From Lachnospiraceae bacterium (GTDB lineage Bacteria > Bacillota > Clostridia > Lachnospirales > Lachnospiraceae): 64,000 bases of DNA. The stretch spans positions 92,600-156,599 of the forward strand of contig JAQVHQ010000002.1 in assembly GCA_028696165.1 (NCBI GenBank), read 5' to 3'. Position numbers and translations under genes: made by a program. Positions 35,082 to 43,605 of the stretch are shown piece by piece. Each line of letters starts with the position of its first letter. The first letter of the stretch is position 1. The notes beneath the pieces were generated by a model. The model was not told the DNA's origin and searched no databases. It was given only the letters and a program-made list of their open reading frames with translations.

Positions 35082-35954
35082 TTATTTTAACATTTCTTTC
35101 AATGCTTTAATATACTCTGGCTTTGTCCCGCAGCAACCACCGATAATCCCGGCACCTGCATCGACCAGCGCACGGCAGCTCTTGGCAAATGCAGCCGCAT
35201 CCATGCTATACACTGCCTCTCCGGTATCTGTAATCGTTGGAAGTCCTGCATTTGGTTTTGCAATAATTGGAATCGTCGCAACTTTCGCCATCGAGCGTAC
35301 GGTAGCTTCTAACTGATCCGGTCCCACAGAACAGTTAATTCCCACTGCATCTGCTCCGAACTGCTGCAGTGTTGTCACTGCCTCCATCATATCTCCACCA
35401 TAGAGTGTTCGTCCATCTGCCGATACCGTCAGCGAGCACATTAACGGGAGATCGCACACTGCTTTCGCTGCATCTAAAAAGATGCATACTTCATCTGCAC
35501 CCAGCATAGTCTCTGCCACCAGAAGATCTACTCCTGCATCTGCCAGCACTTTTATCTGTTCTTTATATGCTTCCAGCAATTCCTCATAAGTTAAATCCCC
35601 ATAAGGTTCCAGAAACTTACCCGTGGTAGTAACATCCCCTGCGATAAGTGCATCGCTTCCCCTGGCAGCTTCTTTACTTAATCCCACCAGCCGGGTATTA
35701 ATAGAAGCAACTTCATCTTCCAGCCCGAATGCCTTCAAGCTGATTCTATTGGCAGCAAAAGTCGGCGCATACACAATCTGACTTCCTGCTGCAATATATT
35801 GCTTCTGAAGTTCTACTAATATATCTGCATGCTCCAGCACCCACATCTCTGTACAGACACCTTTTGGCATCCCCGCCAACGTAAGATTTGATCCTGTTGC
35901 ACCATCCAAAAGAACCGGCTTTTTAACCAGTTCTCTAAATTCTGATTTTTTCAT
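35082..35954 (-). CDS. Homocysteine S-methyltransferase-family protein
   Basis: A 290-residue zinc enzyme corresponding to the homocysteine-binding barrel. It shows LLDGATGSNL, the first zinc Cys in GINCSVG and the paired Cys in GGCCGTKPEY. It is close in size to MmuM-type enzymes or to a stand-alone first module of MetH. The methyl donor is unknown (S-methylmethionine, methylcobalamin or a corrinoid protein). No partner module lies adjacent. Its own terminator follows. Confidence 0.85.
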   Translation of the reverse strand: MKKSEFRELVKKPVLLDGATGSNLTLAGMPKGVCTEMWVLEHADILVELQKQYIAAGSQIVYAPTFAANRISLKAFGLEDEVASINTRLVGLSKEAARGSDALIAGDVTTTGKFLEPYGDLTYEELLEAYKEQIKVLADAGVDLLVAETMLGADEVCIFLDAAKAVCDLPLMCSLTVSADGRTLYGGDMMEAVTTLQQFGADAVGINCSVGPDQLEATVRSMAKVATIPIIAKPNAGLPTITDTGEAVYSMDAAAFAKSCRALVDAGAGIIGGCCGTKPEYIKALKEMLK

Positions 35955-35970
35955 AATATAATATTCTCCT

Positions 35971-36786
35971 CTAATGCATCTCTCTGTCCAGGTTCTTTCT
36001 TACTTCTGCTACATTCCCCTTTGACATCGGAAGTATCTTTCCATCTTTTAATCTTAACTTATACCCCTTCATCATATCCACATATCTGGCATTAACCAGA
36101 TATTTCCTATGCGTACGCACAAACCCCTCTCCGATTTCTTCTTCCAGTGTTTTCAATTGTTTTGAGACATAAAAGTTTTCTCCATCATTGAGACAGACCA
36201 ATGTCTGATGTGCCGCTGCCTCCATATAAATAATCTGAGACCGGGGAACATAATGCAGACAGGCATTAGTATCTGACATAGTCACACGTTCTTCATTCTG
36301 AACAGGTCTCAGCATATCAGCCAAAACAGCTTCGCTAAAGTGTGCAACATTCGCCGGAGCTTCCAGAGCTTCCTGGGCAAGTGATACATGAATATGCATT
36401 CCGTACCAGCCTTCTTTCTCTACCCCTTCTTTCTCTATATTCCGCTCACGAATATACTTCCATATTACAGACAAACGCTGATTTACACGTATTAAAATCC
36501 CGTTGGGATAGCAGGTTATAATATCGCTGTCGAGCACCGCATAACAAGCGCTAGCTTCTATTCTATATGTCTTACAGCTGATATTCTCTATATCATAGCT
36601 GATGCCGCTTTCATTTTCAATGCGAAAAGCTTCCATTACCTTTTTCTTGCCTTCAAACAACTGATTTCTGCTCACAGACAGCATCACCGTATTGGGATGG
36701 AGGATTTCATAGAACGGCTGTACATTTCCCTTGTAATACTGTGTTACGGCCTGCATGGTCAATGCTTCTGTATCTCTATAGTTCAT
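35971..36786 (-). CDS. LytTR regulator with SnoaL-like sensor domain
   Basis: A 271-residue DNA-binding protein. The N-terminal 125 residues resemble a SnoaL/NTF2-like fold (AVTQYYKGNVQPFYEILHPN) rather than a receiver domain. The C-terminal LytTR domain shows IIYMEAAAHQT, LEEEIGEGFVRTHRKYLVN and VDMMKGYKLRLKDG. A ligand-binding rather than phosphorylated regulator is likely. It lies downstream of a small-protein gene and a GHKL kinase gene, the usual partner type of LytTR proteins, but has no phospho-acceptor domain. 16 bp precede the methyltransferase gene. Confidence 0.85.
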   Translation of the reverse strand: MNYRDTEALTMQAVTQYYKGNVQPFYEILHPNTVMLSVSRNQLFEGKKKVMEAFRIENESGISYDIENISCKTYRIEASACYAVLDSDIITCYPNGILIRVNQRLSVIWKYIRERNIEKEGVEKEGWYGMHIHVSLAQEALEAPANVAHFSEAVLADMLRPVQNEERVTMSDTNACLHYVPRSQIIYMEAAAHQTLVCLNDGENFYVSKQLKTLEEEIGEGFVRTHRKYLVNARYVDMMKGYKLRLKDGKILPMSKGNVAEVRKNLDREMH

Positions 36787-36833
36787 ATCTTATCCTCGCA
36801 GTCTGGCAAATTCTTATATTCCGGTGTTGCCCC

Positions 36834-37025
36834 TTACTGTTCCCCAATATTGTCTGCTTCCTCAAGAAATTTGCTAATCAAACTGAGCATCTCCAACTCG
36901 CTTTGAAATGAATAAACTATTCCCTTATTCTCCAGACTGCCGCTCCATGTACCGCTGTCCGTCTCTTCTATTGAAATCTTCCATTCATGCTCGGAAGCAT
37001 ACTTTTTTACACCATTATCTTTCAT
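36834..37025 (-). CDS. Small conserved-looking protein of unknown function
   Basis: A 63-residue acidic cytosolic protein with a good ribosome site (AGGGAG, 5 nt before the ATG). The pattern W-x-G-x-L followed by F-x-S-x-LEML near the C-terminus resembles short clostridial proteins of unknown function. It lies 47 bp upstream of the LytTR gene and may be co-transcribed. No function can be assigned. Confidence 0.6.
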   Translation of the reverse strand: MKDNGVKKYASEHEWKISIEETDSGTWSGSLENKGIVYSFQSELEMLSLISKFLEEADNIGEQ

Positions 37026-37206
37026 TCTTTTCTCCCTGGCTGTGATTTCTCATTCTCGCAAAATGGTATTTTTTTCTATTCCTACTCTATCATATATCCG
37101 TCACAACAATCAACCTTTTTTACATAAACAGTTGTTTACGGTGCACAAACGGGAATTATCATCTAGATAATAAGCGAAAGTATATAAAATCCGTACGCTT
37201 ATGAGG

Positions 37207-39153
37207 TTACTGCACTTTAATTTTGCTGCGTCTGTCCAGAAACAGATTTGTCTTTACAGAAAATGCTCCCTGAAGCACTTCTATTTTCAAAATACTATTA
37301 TACTTCTCTGCGACTTTTTTCATAGCTGCTATTCCGTAGCCATGTTTTTCTTTATCTTCTTTTGAAGTCGGTATTGAAAATGGATCATAATTCTCACTCA
37401 TATTACATGAACTGTTAACACAGCTGATAAAGAGAAAATTTTTATCAAAATTAATGGTCAACCGCAGATATCTGTCACTTTCCTTTGGCATACGCTCACA
37501 CGCCTCTACTGCGTTTTCCAGCATATTGTTAAGCAGTACACACAAATCCGAATCTGCAATCGCCAGCGTCTCAGGCACCATGATCCGGTGCTGAACTTTG
37601 ATTCCTTCCTGTTTTGCACGGTCAAGATATGTGCTGGCTATGACATTAATCATGAGATTGCTGCTGTAAATGCCCTTCGGCAGTGCTTCTAATTCATCAG
37701 TCACTGCAGCAATGTATTTCTCTGCCCGTTCTATCTGATTCTCCTGCAGGAATGCATAGATTGTGTTCATATGGTGATTCATCTCATGTCGAAAAGCCCT
37801 TGTTTTCTCCTCGGACTGTTTCTGGACTTTTAAGCTCTCCACTGCAAAATGTTCCCGTTCTGACAACACTCCCACTGTCTTCTGCATTTCCATATTCGTT
37901 TTAACCATCTGTTCTATAAGCAACAATCCCAGCATAATACCCGAAACAGAAGTGACCAGCTGAATCAAAGGTTTGAAATTGCTTACTCTCATACTGATAA
38001 ATACATTTTTTAAATATACAGAAAAACTGCCATCCCACTCCCTGGAATAAAAGAACATACACGCTACAACTACAAACACACACAGCAGCGTATGCTGCCA
38101 GCTGGCATATTTCTTCACAAACTCCTTATACGGAAATAACTCTATAGCAGCCAGAATCAGCAGCAGCAATAACAGCAGCGCCACCGTTTGCCCATTCACG
38201 CCTGTATCAATAAACTCCCCGCTTTTCCAGTTCAAAAACTGTCTTCCGCCATCATAGAAAAATTCCAGACCTGCGGCAATAAGCAGTATATACTTCCTCC
38301 AGCCAGATAAATAAAGTGCTGCGTAGATTACCAGCGGTACTACATATAACCCCTGCAAGACAGCCAGGATAGACTCATTCAATCTACTGTAAGTACCCAT
38401 ATAAGTCATGCAGGCCCGTCCGATAAACCAAAACAGGAAGAATATAATCAATGCACAAACTCTATAATCCGGGTGCTTATTCTTAATTCCCGAAATCAAG
38501 ACTCCACATAATATCAGTGTTAATATGGCACAAATCGTCAAACCAATTACGGGATACAATGAATTTACAGCAATCGGTGCCGCCTGTGTCTCATCTGTAC
38601 TAATCTCCGGGAATGCCGGACTGACACTCATAGCTTCCTCATCAAAATATGTAATAATTGTCAGTTGCCTTCCTGTGTAGTCATTGGGAAGACTAAAAAG
38701 TATCTGTCTTCCTATGATATCATCCCACTGACCAGAATCACGCTGAGAGGAACCTAATATAAGATACCCTTCATCATCTCTTTCGTCGGTCTGATAATCA
38801 CTGTATAACAATTTATCGTCAAGAAATACTTCCGTTCCTGCTTCATATGGTCTAAGACAAAGATATGCATACTGCAGGGTTTCCGTCATAGATCGGGTCA
38901 TCTTCACAGCATATGGAACCGGCTCTCCCCAATCCATAGTAAACTCATCAAGAAATTGTGGCTCAATCTGCCTATTGCCATCCTCACTTTTTATCTCATA
39001 ACTCCAGCCATGAGATTCACTCATGGTATCTATAAGACTTACGCTGGAAACCTCCGGTCTTGCCATGGTAATTATTACAAAAGCCATAATTACTATGGAT
39101 AGAATCGTTAATCCGGCAGCAATAATGTACGGAATTTTACTTTCTGATTTCAT
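37207..39153 (-). CDS. GHKL-type sensor histidine kinase
   Basis: A 648-residue membrane kinase. Helix 1 (about 10-30) leads to an extracytoplasmic domain of about 170 residues with a jelly-roll look (YAYLCLRPYEAGTEVFLDD). About seven membrane helices follow (205-400). The phospho-acceptor His lies in FRHEMNHHMN, and the ATPase has NNMLENAVEACE and HGYGIAAM. This is the AgrC/LytS-like class that usually phosphorylates LytTR regulators. The nearest LytTR protein lacks a receiver, so the true partner may be elsewhere. Confidence 0.88.
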   Translation of the reverse strand: MKSESKIPYIIAAGLTILSIVIMAFVIITMARPEVSSVSLIDTMSESHGWSYEIKSEDGNRQIEPQFLDEFTMDWGEPVPYAVKMTRSMTETLQYAYLCLRPYEAGTEVFLDDKLLYSDYQTDERDDEGYLILGSSQRDSGQWDDIIGRQILFSLPNDYTGRQLTIITYFDEEAMSVSPAFPEISTDETQAAPIAVNSLYPVIGLTICAILTLILCGVLISGIKNKHPDYRVCALIIFFLFWFIGRACMTYMGTYSRLNESILAVLQGLYVVPLVIYAALYLSGWRKYILLIAAGLEFFYDGGRQFLNWKSGEFIDTGVNGQTVALLLLLLLILAAIELFPYKEFVKKYASWQHTLLCVFVVVACMFFYSREWDGSFSVYLKNVFISMRVSNFKPLIQLVTSVSGIMLGLLLIEQMVKTNMEMQKTVGVLSEREHFAVESLKVQKQSEEKTRAFRHEMNHHMNTIYAFLQENQIERAEKYIAAVTDELEALPKGIYSSNLMINVIASTYLDRAKQEGIKVQHRIMVPETLAIADSDLCVLLNNMLENAVEACERMPKESDRYLRLTINFDKNFLFISCVNSSCNMSENYDPFSIPTSKEDKEKHGYGIAAMKKVAEKYNSILKIEVLQGAFSVKTNLFLDRRSKIKVQ

Positions 39154-39198
39154 AATCTGCCCCCTCTTTAACCTTTTCCTATATTATGCCACATTCAT

Positions 39199-39235
39199 TA
39201 AAAAAGCACCACCGTTTTTCACAAACGGTAGTGCT
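39199..39235 (-). terminator. Terminator after the dicarboxylate symporter gene
   Basis: Arms AGCACCACCGTTT (39205-39217) and AAACGGTAGTGCT (39223-39235) pair with one G-T, loop of 5, then six T residues on the minus strand. Confidence 0.88.
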
Positions 39236-39258
39236 AAATACACAAACAGGAATTTTTC

Positions 39259-40569
39259 CTATTGGGCAATATCTTCTTTTTTATGAGAGGCATTGAATAT
39301 ATCTCTGTTTAACGCCTTATTCTGATGTGCCACTACGGTAGTACATACAGCATCTCCTGTGATATTAACAGCAGTTCTGCTCATATCCAGAATTCGGTCA
39401 ATACCCATAATGAGTGCGATACCTTCCACCGGAAGTCCAATAGAGTTAAATACCATCGTAAGGGTAATCAGACCAACACTTGGTACACCGGCTGTTCCGA
39501 TAGATGCCAGCGTTGCTGTTCCGATAACAGTGATATAATCCACCATCGTAAGGTCGATACCAAAAGCCTGGGCTACGAATACAACTGCAACACCCTGCAT
39601 GATAGCAGTACCGTCCATATTGATGGTAGCTCCCAGAGGAATTGTGAAGGATGAAATTCTCTTGGATACTCCCATCTTCTTAGCCAGTGTATCAATGGAC
39701 ATCGGAATTGTCGCATTGGAGGTAGCTGTAGAAAAAGCAAATGCCATAACCGGGAAGAAATTCTTAATAAAGATAAATGGATTCAAACCGGTAAATATTT
39801 TGAGCAGTCCCAGATAAATCACAAAACACTGAATTGCAAGGGCAAGCAGTACTGCCAGCATATATTTAAGCATTGGAAGAAATGCATCAAATCCGATATT
39901 AGCAAAAGTTCTTGCAATCAGACAGAATACTCCGATAGGTGCCACCTTCATAATCATCATAGTCATTTCCATCATAATATCATTGAACTGACTGAAGAAA
40001 CGGCTGACTACATCCACCTTATCTCCCAGTTTTGCAAGAATAATACCTACAATCAATGCAAATAAGATAACCTGAAGCATAGTTCCCTGTGCCAGACCAT
40101 TGAAAATATTAGTAGGAATAATATTTAGCAGTGTATCTACCAGACTTGTAGATTCCATACTGGTATTTACTGTATCAGCAGTCTGAATCGATGCCATATC
40201 AAGTCCGATACCCGGATCAATCAAATTACCGACAGATAATGCTACGGTAATAGCCAGTGCAGTCGTAACCAGATAGAATATCAAGGTACGCACTCCAACA
40301 CTTCCCAGCTTTTTCGTATCTCCAATAGACATACTTCCGCAGACCAGCGAACAGAATACCAAAGGTACTACAAGCATCTGCATCAATCGGATAAATCCCT
40401 GTCCGATAACGTACAGGACACCCTCGACGATAATGGTATCTTTCACATATCCACCAGGTACCAGATAATTTAAGATAACACCCACCACGGCACCGGCTAA
40501 TAAGCCAATGAAAATCTTCGTGGTCAGGCCCAGTTTTTTCTTTTGTTTTGTCTCCATTTGTTGTGTCAT
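39259..40569 (-). CDS. Dicarboxylate/amino acid:cation symporter (DAACS)
   Basis: A 436-residue membrane protein of the GltP/DctA family importing acidic amino acids or dicarboxylates with Na+ or H+. It shows the serine-rich-type loop FSTATSNATIPMS, the signature FTIPLGATINMDGTAIMQG and a late VNITGDAV. The ATG at 40569 (MTQQMETK) follows GGAGGAGG and overlaps the stop of the RmlD-like gene as ATGA. The terminator lies directly downstream. Confidence 0.92.
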   Translation of the reverse strand: MTQQMETKQKKKLGLTTKIFIGLLAGAVVGVILNYLVPGGYVKDTIIVEGVLYVIGQGFIRLMQMLVVPLVFCSLVCGSMSIGDTKKLGSVGVRTLIFYLVTTALAITVALSVGNLIDPGIGLDMASIQTADTVNTSMESTSLVDTLLNIIPTNIFNGLAQGTMLQVILFALIVGIILAKLGDKVDVVSRFFSQFNDIMMEMTMMIMKVAPIGVFCLIARTFANIGFDAFLPMLKYMLAVLLALAIQCFVIYLGLLKIFTGLNPFIFIKNFFPVMAFAFSTATSNATIPMSIDTLAKKMGVSKRISSFTIPLGATINMDGTAIMQGVAVVFVAQAFGIDLTMVDYITVIGTATLASIGTAGVPSVGLITLTMVFNSIGLPVEGIALIMGIDRILDMSRTAVNITGDAVCTTVVAHQNKALNRDIFNASHKKEDIAQ

Positions 40570-41414
40570 GAAACTACCTCCTCCTTGATAAATTCTGCTA
40601 AAGAATCTTTCCAATGTGGAAAGCTGTATGTATTTTCACATGATAAGATAAAATTTTCCAGTACTGCATATGGCGGACGAATGTTGGAAAGTTCCGATTC
40701 ATCTGAAAGAACAGCATGCAATTCGTTATTTTTACCTGCAAGACGAAGAATCTCCTGTGCAAACTCATATCTGCTGCAAATGCCCTCACTTGTTGCATGG
40801 TAAGTTCCATACAAATTGGTTCTAATCAGTGTCAGAATAAACTGTGCCAGTTCCTTGGCGCTGGTTGGCGAACCGAATTGATCAGAAGCTGCATTTAACA
40901 CAGATTCTGTCTCCGCACGTTTTAAAATCGTACTCACAAAGTTATTCGTATGCCCATAAACCCAGGTGCTTCGAATAATAAAATGTTTCTGCGTGAATTC
41001 TTTTACATAATGCTCTGCTGATAATTTTGATTTTCCATATACCGTAATTGGATTGGTCTCATCGAATTCCTTATATGGTTCTGTTGCCTTTCCGTCAAAT
41101 ACATCATCCGTGGAAATCTGCACCATAACTGCATCTGATTTTCTCGCAGCAATAGCCAGATTACGTGCACCCAATGCATTTACAAGATATGCATTCTTCG
41201 GATTTTCCTCGCACTTCTTTACATCAGTCACTGCTGCACAGTTGATAATCACATCAGGTCTGTTAATCTGCGCAAAGCGAAGCACTTCCTCCATAACTGT
41301 CACATCCAGTTCATCCATATCCGTATTCATAATCTCAAAATCCAGTGGTTCTACCACTCGATTGATAGCAGTACCGACCTGCCCGTTTGCTCCGGTAATC
41401 CATACCTTTAACAT
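40566..41414 (-). CDS. RmlD-like NAD(P)-dependent sugar nucleotide reductase
   Basis: A 282-residue short-chain dehydrogenase of the dTDP-4-dehydrorhamnose reductase family. It has WITGANGQVG (nucleotide loop), INCAAVTDV, QISTDDVFDG and the catalytic pair in VYGKSKLSAEHY. The remaining rhamnose genes (rmlA-C) are absent here, so the exact sugar substrate is open. It is coupled by a 4-bp overlap to the symporter gene, which has no obvious functional link. Confidence 0.85.
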   Translation of the reverse strand: MLKVWITGANGQVGTAINRVVEPLDFEIMNTDMDELDVTVMEEVLRFAQINRPDVIINCAAVTDVKKCEENPKNAYLVNALGARNLAIAARKSDAVMVQISTDDVFDGKATEPYKEFDETNPITVYGKSKLSAEHYVKEFTQKHFIIRSTWVYGHTNNFVSTILKRAETESVLNAASDQFGSPTSAKELAQFILTLIRTNLYGTYHATSEGICSRYEFAQEILRLAGKNNELHAVLSDESELSNIRPPYAVLENFILSCENTYSFPHWKDSLAEFIKEEVVS

Positions 41415-41524
41415 CTTAAAACCCTCCTCTTATATTTTCATGCAGCATTTTGCATACATGTTATTATTTTCATCTCTTAATCTTTTTAGCAGCGACCTTT
41501 AGTAAATACAAGCCAGCCACTCAG

Positions 41525-42286
41525 TTAAAAGACACCAACTACTTTCAACGCTAATAAAATCAGTACCAGTATAATACTCGGCCGTACCAGCTTCGCACCC
41601 TGGCTCATCACAAGTCCTGCTCCTATGTATCCGCCAACCATATTGCATGCCGCCGCTGCCACACCCAGTGTAAAGAGCACCTTGCCGTTTAGTATAAATA
41701 CACACAAAGATGTAAGATTCGTAGTCAGATTAATGACCTTTGCCTGAGCATTAGAGCTCTTCATATTAATCTTTGCAAATACAGTAAATGCAATAATCAG
41801 AAAAGTTCCTGTTCCCGGTCCATAGAATCCATCATAGACTCCAATCACCAACGCAGATAAAATTGCAGTTATGTATGTCCTTCGATTTAGTACCAGATCC
41901 GTGGTATCCTTATCTGAAAACAGATTTTTATTCAGGACTAAAAATGCTGAGATTGGCAAAACAACAATCAGAACAATTTTCATTACATCTTCACTTACAA
42001 TAAGGGAAATGCGGGCACCCAGAAAGGATCCTACAATTGCTGCCAAGACCGATGGTACGGCAAGCTTAAAATTCACAAGTCCATTTTTGATAAATCGAAT
42101 AGTTGCCAAAAGAGTTCCGCAGGACGACGACAACTTATTTGTAGCTACCGCGGTGTGTACCGGTAATCCGGCAATCAGATAAGCCGGCAGAGAAATCAAC
42201 CCGCCTCCACCACCTATTGCGTCTACCAAACCAGCCAAAAAGACCAGAGGACAGACGATGATAAATGTTGTTATTGATAGTTCCAT
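41525..42286 (-). CDS. TauE/SafE (TSUP)-family permease
   Basis: A 253-residue membrane protein with 7-8 helices. It has the family start LVDAIGGGGGLISLPAYL and the second-half repeat VYDGFYGPGTGTFLI. TSUP proteins export or import sulfur-containing or organic anions such as sulfite, sulfoacetate or thiosulfate. The substrate is not readable. It is divergent from the ATP-grasp gene, with 164 bp between their start codons. Confidence 0.88.
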   Translation of the reverse strand: MELSITTFIIVCPLVFLAGLVDAIGGGGGLISLPAYLIAGLPVHTAVATNKLSSSCGTLLATIRFIKNGLVNFKLAVPSVLAAIVGSFLGARISLIVSEDVMKIVLIVVLPISAFLVLNKNLFSDKDTTDLVLNRRTYITAILSALVIGVYDGFYGPGTGTFLIIAFTVFAKINMKSSNAQAKVINLTTNLTSLCVFILNGKVLFTLGVAAAACNMVGGYIGAGLVMSQGAKLVRPSIILVLILLALKVVGVF

Positions 42287-42450
42287 TTTTATTCTCCCTC
42301 AAAAAAGATAGGGATATCATACCATTTTTAGTCGGATTATGCAAGAAATCCGGCATTTGTCAATCTCTGCTTTTTCTTCCACAGATTTTTTACCGTTCTT
42401 ACCAATAATATGATATTATTAAAAAAATGCGAAATCAGGGGATTTTATTT

Positions 42451-43605
42451 ATGAAAAAGCTGGTAATTATCGGAGCGGGAACCTTTCAGGTGCCACTTAT
42501 CAAACGGGCAAAAGAGCTGCACTTTGAAACCCACGTCTTTGCATGGCGTGACGGTTCAGAAGGAGAAACTATCGCTGACTATTTTTATCCCATCAGTATT
42601 GTTGAAAAAGATAACATCTTAGATGTATGCCGTACCATTCATCCGGATGCAGTGACTACAATTGCTTCGGATCTGGCTAATATTACGGCTTCTTATGTTG
42701 CAGAAAATCTTGGACTCCCCTGTCTTTGTGACTCTGTGATTGTCAATACCACGAATAAATATCATATGCGCAAAGCCCTTTCTAAAGCAGGTATCCTCTG
42801 TCCTGCCTATGAAGTTATCACGCTGTCAGACTGGGAATCGAAACTCAGCAATTTTTCTTTGCCTTTTATTCTAAAACCTACCGACCGCTCCGGCAGTCGA
42901 AGTGTCACTAAAATCATGACAAAAAGTGAGATACTTCCTGCATTGAAAAGAGCTGTTGCTGACTCCTTCGAACAGAAAGCAATTGCTGAAGGTTATATCG
43001 ACGGTGTTGAATACAGTATCGAAACCATATCTTATGCCGGAGTTCATTCTCTGTTGAGTATAACCAGAAAATATACCACAGGCGCTCCCCATTTTATAGA
43101 GACAGGACACATAGAGCCGGCGCCTGTTTCTGACAAGTTAAAAGATACGATACAAACGCTTGTCTTTCAAAGCCTGGATGCTTTGGGTATTCAGACAGGT
43201 GCGGCACACTCTGAATTGAAAATCACCGAATCCGGTATCCCTGTCATCATAGAAATCGGAGCACGTATGGGCGGCGACTGTATCGGTTCTCATCTGGTTC
43301 CTCTTACTACAGGCTATGATTATCTGCGTATGGTAATAGACACAGCTATGGGAATCACCCCTGATTTTACACCTTTAAATCATCATAAACATGCTTTTAT
43401 ACGTTTTATCATGAATCAGAATGATTATCTCCAATTTACAGCACTGAAAGAATCCTTCCCGGACTGCATCGTACATGTCAGCAAACTGCCGGAAGATTAT
43501 TCCGTCACTGCAATTGACAGTTCTACACGACCTGGCTATTATATCTGTGCCTTTGATGATGAGCAAATTTACGAAAAACTATGTATGGAAATTCTTGGCA
43601 GTTAA
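42451..43605 (+). CDS. ATP-grasp ligase
   Basis: A 384-residue cytosolic enzyme of the carbamoyl-phosphate synthetase-like ATP-grasp family. The order is a Rossmann-like N-terminus (MKKLVIIGAGTFQVP), the central ATP-grasp (PFILKPTDRSGSRSV, IAEGYIDGVEYSIE), and the metal-binding IIEIGARMGGD. Such proteins form amide bonds between a carboxylate and an amine, as in BacD-like dipeptide ligases. The substrate is unknown. I use the ATG at 42451, with AGGGGA upstream. The stop overlaps the convergent DUF2142 gene by 4 bp (TTAA). Confidence 0.85.
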   Translation: MKKLVIIGAGTFQVPLIKRAKELHFETHVFAWRDGSEGETIADYFYPISIVEKDNILDVCRTIHPDAVTTIASDLANITASYVAENLGLPCLCDSVIVNTTNKYHMRKALSKAGILCPAYEVITLSDWESKLSNFSLPFILKPTDRSGSRSVTKIMTKSEILPALKRAVADSFEQKAIAEGYIDGVEYSIETISYAGVHSLLSITRKYTTGAPHFIETGHIEPAPVSDKLKDTIQTLVFQSLDALGIQTGAAHSELKITESGIPVIIEIGARMGGDCIGSHLVPLTTGYDYLRMVIDTAMGITPDFTPLNHHKHAFIRFIMNQNDYLQFTALKESFPDCIVHVSKLPEDYSVTAIDSSTRPGYYICAFDDEQIYEKLCMEILGS

